In this document: positions 59,555 to 64,000 of the stretch, piece by piece
How positions within the stretch are numbered: the stretch's first letter is position 1
Layout of the letters: every line of letters begins with the position of its first letter
Source: Catenulispora sp. MAP5-51
Lineage (GTDB): Bacteria; Actinomycetota; Actinomycetes; Streptomycetales; Catenulisporaceae
Direction of reading: 5' to 3'
DNA length: 64,000 nt
Assembly (NCBI RefSeq): GCF_041261205.1
Contig: NZ_JBGCCH010000007.1
Coordinates: 124,001-188,000, forward strand
Position numbers and translations under genes: made by a program
Notes under the pieces: generated by a model
Databases searched by the model: none
Seen by the model: the letters and a program-made list of their open reading frames with translations, nothing else
What the model was told of the DNA's origin: nothing

Positions 59555-61120
59555 TCAGCCCTTCGCACGCTTCAGGAAGTTGGCCATGGCCCGGGTCACC
59601 CGCTTGTCCTGGTAGCCCGGGTGGCCCAGGCCCAGCGGCCACAGGAACGTCCCCGCGGTGAACACCCAGGCCCCGCTCGGTGCGCGGTGGACGCTGGTGT
59701 TCTGCACGAACTTCGTACCGTTGGAGATCGTGTAGGGCGAGGCGGTCAGCAGGGTCTGCTCCTCCGCCTTGGCCTTCGGCATCGCCTCGAAGAACGAGTC
59801 GGCCTCGCCGCCGAGGAGGTTGGGGAGTTCGTCGCCGTCCTTGAGGCCGGTGCCTTCCCAGAACCAGTGCCCGGTCTCGCGGACCACCAAGGGGTGGCGC
59901 CCCTTAAGGATGCCGCTGTATTGGACGCCCATGAGTTGCTGCTCGGCGCGCGGGTGGCCTTCGCCGGCGCGCCACATGCCGGTGGGGAAGTCCTCGACGT
60001 GCGGGTCCTCGAAGCCCTTGTAGCAGGACATGGTTCGCGTGGACTCGTCATAGCGGACGTGCCAATAAGCGTTGTTCGCAGTGAGGAACGCTAGAGAGGT
60101 TCCCGCGGCGACGGCCTCCTCCGCGTGCCGGTACATGTCGGTCGACCAGTACTCGTCGTGGCCGGCGAAGATCAGGCCGCGGTACTTGGCGGGGTCGATG
60201 CGTCCGGCGTGCAGGTCCAGCCCGGTCGCGTAGGCGAGGTCGTAGCCCATCCCCTCGGCCCACTGGATGAAGGACTGTTCCCTGACGAATCCGTCGGGCA
60301 GACCGTCGGCGAAGTAGGGCCGTGCGAAGGAGACCTGGGTCGCGCGGCTGGGGTTCGAGATCCACCCGCGTGCGTCCGCGGAGAACTTCGCCTTAAGGGC
60401 CGAATCGCTTTCAGCGGCTTCCTTGGTGACGTATCCGTAGTAGACGTTCCGGCCGGTGATGCCGTCGCGCGGCCACCAGTTGTAGGCCTGCCAGCTCGTC
60501 GAGGGCAGCACCACGAGGAAGTCCGCGGACGCCTCGTCGTCGCGGACCACGAACGGTACGTAGTTCCGGAAGCCGTCGGCCTTGTCCAGCACGGCGACGT
60601 AGGTCCCGGACGTCCAGTCCTTCGGGATGTCCAGGGTCCACGCCACCGGCCACTCCACCGCGATGCGGCCGGTTTCCGGATCGGGCGTCGGTACCGGCTG
60701 CGGCCCGGCGGTCAGCGTCGGCGAGACCAGGACGCGTCGGGCGGAGGCGCCGGCGTAGTAGCCGAGGCGGTAGACGGAGACGGTGAAGGAGCCGGCGGGC
60801 TCCGCGGCCACATGGAAGTCGACGGCCTCGCCCGCCGCGACCGAGTCGGTCGACGCGTAGCCCTTGATCTGACGCTCGTGGTCCGTGCCGGGCCGCGACT
60901 TGCCCGCACCCATGCGCCAGTCCGCGGAACCGGCTTTAGCGTTCTCCGCAGTAATGCGGTTCCCCCCGGCGGGAAGAACTGACGCCGGCAGTCCCGCGCG
61001 CGGATCGCCGAGCCGCCCCGGGCCGGACTTCAGGTGCGTGGCCTTCAGGACGGCGCGCGCGGCCGAGGCCGTGTTGGTCTTCTTGGCCAGATCGCGCAGG
61101 AACCTCGACGTGCTCGACAT
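59555..61120 (-). CDS. Dimethylformamidase-beta-like protein, second paralogue
   Basis: 521 residues; TACGAT (61127-61132) ends 6 nt before ATG (leaderless). Same fold as the 52071-53762 protein (IKGYASTDSVAAGEAVDFHVA, VYRLGYYAG, VPFVVRDDEASADFLVVLPSTSWQAYNWW, LIFAGHDEYWSTDMYRHAEEAV, FLTANNAYWHVRYDE, GHWFWEGTGLKDGDELPNL). It lacks a signal peptide and has an N-terminal helical region instead. GHDEYW, ANNxYW and GHWFW recur in both. Substrate unknown; convergent with the racemase-like gene. Confidence 0.85.
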   Translation of the reverse strand: MSSTSRFLRDLAKKTNTASAARAVLKATHLKSGPGRLGDPRAGLPASVLPAGGNRITAENAKAGSADWRMGAGKSRPGTDHERQIKGYASTDSVAAGEAVDFHVAAEPAGSFTVSVYRLGYYAGASARRVLVSPTLTAGPQPVPTPDPETGRIAVEWPVAWTLDIPKDWTSGTYVAVLDKADGFRNYVPFVVRDDEASADFLVVLPSTSWQAYNWWPRDGITGRNVYYGYVTKEAAESDSALKAKFSADARGWISNPSRATQVSFARPYFADGLPDGFVREQSFIQWAEGMGYDLAYATGLDLHAGRIDPAKYRGLIFAGHDEYWSTDMYRHAEEAVAAGTSLAFLTANNAYWHVRYDESTRTMSCYKGFEDPHVEDFPTGMWRAGEGHPRAEQQLMGVQYSGILKGRHPLVVRETGHWFWEGTGLKDGDELPNLLGGEADSFFEAMPKAKAEEQTLLTASPYTISNGTKFVQNTSVHRAPSGAWVFTAGTFLWPLGLGHPGYQDKRVTRAMANFLKRAKG

Positions 61121-61150
61121 GGGTCGATCGTAGCCGTGCCCCTTCTGGAT

Positions 61151-62719
61151 TCAGCCCGCCCACTGACCCGACAGGAACAGCAGCGCCACCCCCGCCATGA
61201 CCGGGGCGACGCAGCACACGTAAAGCGTGCGCACCCTCGGTCGCCGCGTCGCCCACGCGCCGAGCATCGTCCACAGCGGCCACCACAGGAGCATGGCGCG
61301 CGGGACGGACATGAACCACGTGGTGGTGCCCAGGGCGAGCAGCGAGAGGCCGACATAGAGGGCTTCGGGCCACCGGCGCTTCAGCAGCAGGAGCGCGGTC
61401 AGCCCGAGCCCCACCACGACAGCGACCAACTCCAGCTGGAAGATCCACGCAGTATGGCCCGCCTGCGTGGCCCCGAAGGCCGCACGCCAGGTCTGGTCCC
61501 ACGCCGCCTTCGGAGTCTGGAAGGTCCGGAACCACCCGGCGGCCTGCGCATGCTGCCATGCGAACCAGTCCCCGGTATCCCGCCGCAGGTACACGACATA
61601 AGCGGCCACCGGCACCGCCGGCACGAGCAGCAACGGCGCCTGCCGCCACCGCCGCCGCCCCCGCCCGGCGAGCAGAAACTCCAGAACGATGGCCGCCGCG
61701 AGGAACAGCCCGTTCACCCGCACCGCACTGGCCCCCGCCGCCAGCACGACGGCCGGCCCCCACCGATCCCGCCGCGCCGCCGCCCACGCAGAGAAAGCGA
61801 ACGCCGCGAACAAGCTCTCGCTGTACCCCGCCGCCAGGAACACCGCCGCCGGCGCCAGAGCGAAGAAGAGCGCGGCGTTGACGGCGGCCCGGTGCGCGTG
61901 GGCCCGGACGGTCAGGGGGAGGAATGTGGGGACGGGCTTCGGCGGGGCCGCTGGGCTGCCGAGCGCCGAGGCCGAGCCGGCCGAGCCCGCTGAGCCGCCG
62001 ACTGCTGCCGCAGAACTCGCTGAGCTGCTGCCGAGCGCCGAGCCAGAAGCCGCCGATCCATCGCCGCTCCCTGAAGCTGAGCCGCCCTCGATGCCGACAC
62101 TCGCGGCCGCCGCATGACTCGCTGAGCTGCTGCCGAGCACCGAAGCCGACCCGCCCGAGCGGCCCTCGTCGAGGCTGGTCGCCGCCGAGCCGTTGCCGCC
62201 CGCCGAAGCCGAACCGGCCGCCCCGGGCTCCACCTCAGCGCCGTTGAGCCCCTCGCGCATCCGCGGCACCGTCGCCGCCGCACCCGCACCCGCACCCGCC
62301 CGGCGCGCCCAAGCCTCCTCGACCTCCGCCGCCGCCAGCCGTCCCAGCGCCACCGTCGCGACCGCGCCGGCCACCGCTGAGACCGCCAGGCCGGCCGCGG
62401 TCCAGGTCCACGGGAGCAGGTGCGCCAGCCACATCGCTATCGGGAAGCCCGGGAAGAACGCCACGTGCCGTGGGTCGGTGCCGGGCGTGAAGTACCAGTG
62501 CTGCGCGATGCTGGTGAAGATGCCCGCGTCCCAGCGGTCCCAGCGGGCCGGCAGCGAGCCCTGGGTCGTGGGGCCCGGCATGAACAGCCAGGCGCTCATC
62601 CACGTCAGTACCACCATGCCGAGCCGCGTCGCGCCCCACATCGCCAGTGCGGCGCGGTCCCGTTCGCTGAGTCCGCGCCGGGGGCGCCGTGTGGTGTTTT
62701 CTTTCCCCGTGTGCGCCAA
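61151..62719 (-). CDS. Polytopic mannosyltransferase, PIG-V/GT76-like
   Basis: 522 residues from TTG 62719 (ATG 62641 is an alternative). Membrane GT-C enzyme: RLGMVVLTWMSAWLF, RWDRWDAGIFTSIAQHWYF (acidic catalytic loop, DRWD), VAFFPGFPIAMWLAHLLP, AGYSESLFAAFAFSAWAAARRDRWG. It probably adds mannose from polyprenyl-phosphate-mannose to a lipid or protein acceptor. Residues ~141-266 are an Ala/Ser/Gly low-complexity insertion (61922-62299) unusual for the family. The gene starts 8 bp after the GT87-like gene stop, so probably one operon. Confidence 0.82.
   Translation of the reverse strand: MAHTGKENTTRRPRRGLSERDRAALAMWGATRLGMVVLTWMSAWLFMPGPTTQGSLPARWDRWDAGIFTSIAQHWYFTPGTDPRHVAFFPGFPIAMWLAHLLPWTWTAAGLAVSAVAGAVATVALGRLAAAEVEEAWARRAGAGAGAAATVPRMREGLNGAEVEPGAAGSASAGGNGSAATSLDEGRSGGSASVLGSSSASHAAAASVGIEGGSASGSGDGSAASGSALGSSSASSAAAVGGSAGSAGSASALGSPAAPPKPVPTFLPLTVRAHAHRAAVNAALFFALAPAAVFLAAGYSESLFAAFAFSAWAAARRDRWGPAVVLAAGASAVRVNGLFLAAAIVLEFLLAGRGRRRWRQAPLLLVPAVPVAAYVVYLRRDTGDWFAWQHAQAAGWFRTFQTPKAAWDQTWRAAFGATQAGHTAWIFQLELVAVVVGLGLTALLLLKRRWPEALYVGLSLLALGTTTWFMSVPRAMLLWWPLWTMLGAWATRRPRVRTLYVCCVAPVMAGVALLFLSGQWAG
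61922..62299 (-). repeat. Low-complexity Ser/Ala/Gly insertion in the mannosyltransferase
   Basis: About 126 residues rich in S, A and G, including two GSALGSSSAS/GSVLGSSSAS-like units whose DNA (CTCGCTGAGCTGCTGCCGAG) recurs near 62008 and 62108. Placed between the TM regions, probably in a cytosolic or external loop. Confidence 0.85.
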
Positions 62720-62727
62720 GCCCGGAC

Positions 62728-64000
62728 TCAGACCGCGGCGAGTTCGGGTTCGGCGGACGCGCCGCCGGTGCCGTGGCTCGCGCGGTGCGAGCGCGGCTGC
62801 GCCCAGGCCCAGACGTCCGGGCTGTCCGCCAGGGCGCCGCCGGCCGGGTCGTCGTCGATGCCGTCGGCGCGGACCGGGTCGCGGCGGGGGTCGAGGATGT
62901 CTCGGACGATCTGCACCATCATGTAGACGATGCCGCCGAGGTGGATCATGATCGCCCAGACATAGAAGTTGTCCGGCAGGCCGCGGGTGTTGCCGTTGCT
63001 GGGTCCGGCCTGCCAGACCAGGTAGTACCAGACCGCCACGTAGTAGGCGACCTCGCAGCTCTGCCAGATCAGGAAGTCGCGCCAGCGCGGCCGGGCCAGC
63101 GCCGCCAGCGGGATCAGCCAGAGCACGTACTGCGGCGAGTACACCTTGTTCAGGAGCACGAAGACCGCGACGGTGAGGAACGCCAGCTGCGCGAAGCGCG
63201 GCCGGCGGCGGGCCATCAGGCCCAGCAGCGCCACGCCGAGCCAGCCGGCCAGGACCAGGGCGATGATCACCACGTTCTTGTTCGGCGGCTCCCAGCCCCA
63301 CCAGTGGCGGATCGCGAACCACGGCGAGCCCAGGTCGATCGGGCGGTTGTCGTTGAAGGTGAAGAAGTACTTCCAGCCCTTGAAGGCGAAGATCATGACC
63401 GGAGCGTTCACCGCCAGCCAGGTCACCACCGCGGTGCCGGTGGCCTGCGTCCACTGCCGCATCCGCCCGGCCCGCCAGCACAGCACCAGCAGCGGGATCA
63501 GCAGGAACACCGGGTACAGCTTCGTCGCCGAGCCCAGGCCCAGCGCGATGCCGGCGACCACCGGCTTGTTCCGGGCCCAGGCCAGCATGCCGACCGAGGC
63601 CAGCGCCACCGCGATGAGGTCCCAGTTTATGGTTCCGGTCAGCAGCAGCCCCGGAGCCAGCGCGAACATCGCCGCGTCCCAGGGCCTTCGTCCGGCCAGG
63701 CCGATGATCGCCAGGACGCAGACGAGTGAGAAGACGATCAGGAACCACGTCGTGATGTTGTAGAACCACCGCACCTGGTCCGGGGTGTCGGCGCCGATCT
63801 TCTGCGCCAGCAGCGCGGCGGTCTCCATCGTCGCGCCGGCGACCACCGGGTACTCCAGGCCGTAGTTGCCGCTGGCCGGGTCGGTCTGCCGGTACGGGGT
63901 GAGGTTCTTGTCGAACCCGCGGCCGTAGTACATGTACGGCACGTCGGTGTAGCACAGGTGGTTGTACTGCTGCTTGCCCGTGCCGTTCCAGGCCGTGGCG
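62728..64000 (-). CDS. GT87-family mannosyltransferase (5' end beyond window)
   Basis: 424 residues seen, open at the right edge; the frame continues WNGTGKQQYNHLCYTD upstream of VPYMYYGRGFDKN, matching the GT87 loop that precedes the catalytic DxD-like region. GT-C polytopic fold: TINWDLIAVALASVGMLAWARNKPVVAGIALGLGSATKLYPVFLLIPLLVL, VNAPVMIFAFKGWKYFFTFNDNRP, VFVLLNKVYSPQYVLWLIPL. Such enzymes build arabinomannan/mannan or phosphatidylinositol mannosides in actinobacteria. With the PIG-V-like enzyme 8 bp downstream it forms a glycosylation operon. Confidence 0.88.
   Translation of the reverse strand, partial: ATAWNGTGKQQYNHLCYTDVPYMYYGRGFDKNLTPYRQTDPASGNYGLEYPVVAGATMETAALLAQKIGADTPDQVRWFYNITTWFLIVFSLVCVLAIIGLAGRRPWDAAMFALAPGLLLTGTINWDLIAVALASVGMLAWARNKPVVAGIALGLGSATKLYPVFLLIPLLVLCWRAGRMRQWTQATGTAVVTWLAVNAPVMIFAFKGWKYFFTFNDNRPIDLGSPWFAIRHWWGWEPPNKNVVIIALVLAGWLGVALLGLMARRRPRFAQLAFLTVAVFVLLNKVYSPQYVLWLIPLAALARPRWRDFLIWQSCEVAYYVAVWYYLVWQAGPSNGNTRGLPDNFYVWAIMIHLGGIVYMMVQIVRDILDPRRDPVRADGIDDDPAGGALADSPDVWAWAQPRSHRASHGTGGASAEPELAAV

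Overview
The window is GC-rich actinobacterial chromosome with dense, mostly short operons, many GTG/TTG starts, a canonical bldC gene and mycothiol- and F420-type enzymes. Two blocks match Streptomyces coelicolor gene order as I remember it. One is purF-purM-DUF3073-vdh-hypothetical-bldC (5.4-11.9 kb). The other is rpsF-ssb-rpsR-rplI-dnaB with a nearby femX-like gene (49-58.4 kb, read on the minus strand). The triple cell wall-binding-2 repeats at the left edge, the CBM2-GH18 chitinase and the general style suggest Catenulisporales or another Streptomyces-like order. That placement is inference. I see no phage, transposase, CRISPR array, rRNA, complete tRNA or natural-product cluster.

Layout. 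0-5.3 kb: a secreted beta-propeller/CWB2 protein cut by the window edge, a HEAT-like unknown, a helical protein coupled to an NlpC/P60-like hydrolase, and a mycothiol-dependent enzyme. 5.4-12 kb: purine synthesis (purF, purM), DUF3073, valine/leucine dehydrogenase, a conserved unknown and bldC. 12-19 kb: chitinase; cydAB (cytochrome bd) divergent from a BlaI-type repressor and M56 metalloprotease, with two tandem palindromes between them; M18 aminopeptidase. 19-32 kb: MMPL exporter with TetR, LysR, a zinc-ribbon peptidoglycan-binding protein, TfoX-C and JAMM proteins, a sugar porter, TPR, methyltransferase, LLM oxidoreductase, an HxlR/SRPBCC pair, PhyH oxygenase and sterol desaturase.

32-49 kb: a Ro60/TROVE protein with a strong candidate Y RNA immediately upstream, an MFS exporter with MarR, several small regulator-target pairs with visible operators (WYL/VOC, TetR/dehydrogenase), a P-loop kinase with a hexanucleotide microsatellite, and a six-gene operon (response regulator, histidine kinase, lipoprotein, membrane-fusion adaptor, ABC ATPase, ABC permease) that looks like an envelope-stress efflux system. 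49-56 kb: dnaB interrupted by a 412-residue intein with class 3 features and two zinc-finger-like motifs, a cluster of DnaA-box-like 9-mers upstream of dnaB, and the rpsF-ssb-rpsR-rplI ribosomal/SSB operon. 56-64 kb: endonuclease IV, a FemX-like transferase, an alanine-racemase-like enzyme, two paralogous dimethylformamidase-beta-like proteins (52-54 and 59.5-61 kb) and two polytopic glycosyltransferases, the last cut by the window end.

Two themes recur. First, many genes have a TANNNT hexamer 6-8 nt before the start codon, as expected for leaderless mRNAs; this was used to choose starts. Second, divergent regulator/target pairs carry clear palindromic operators. The most interesting items are the Ro60-Y RNA locus, the zinc-finger intein in dnaB, and the BlaI-like control region in front of cydAB.
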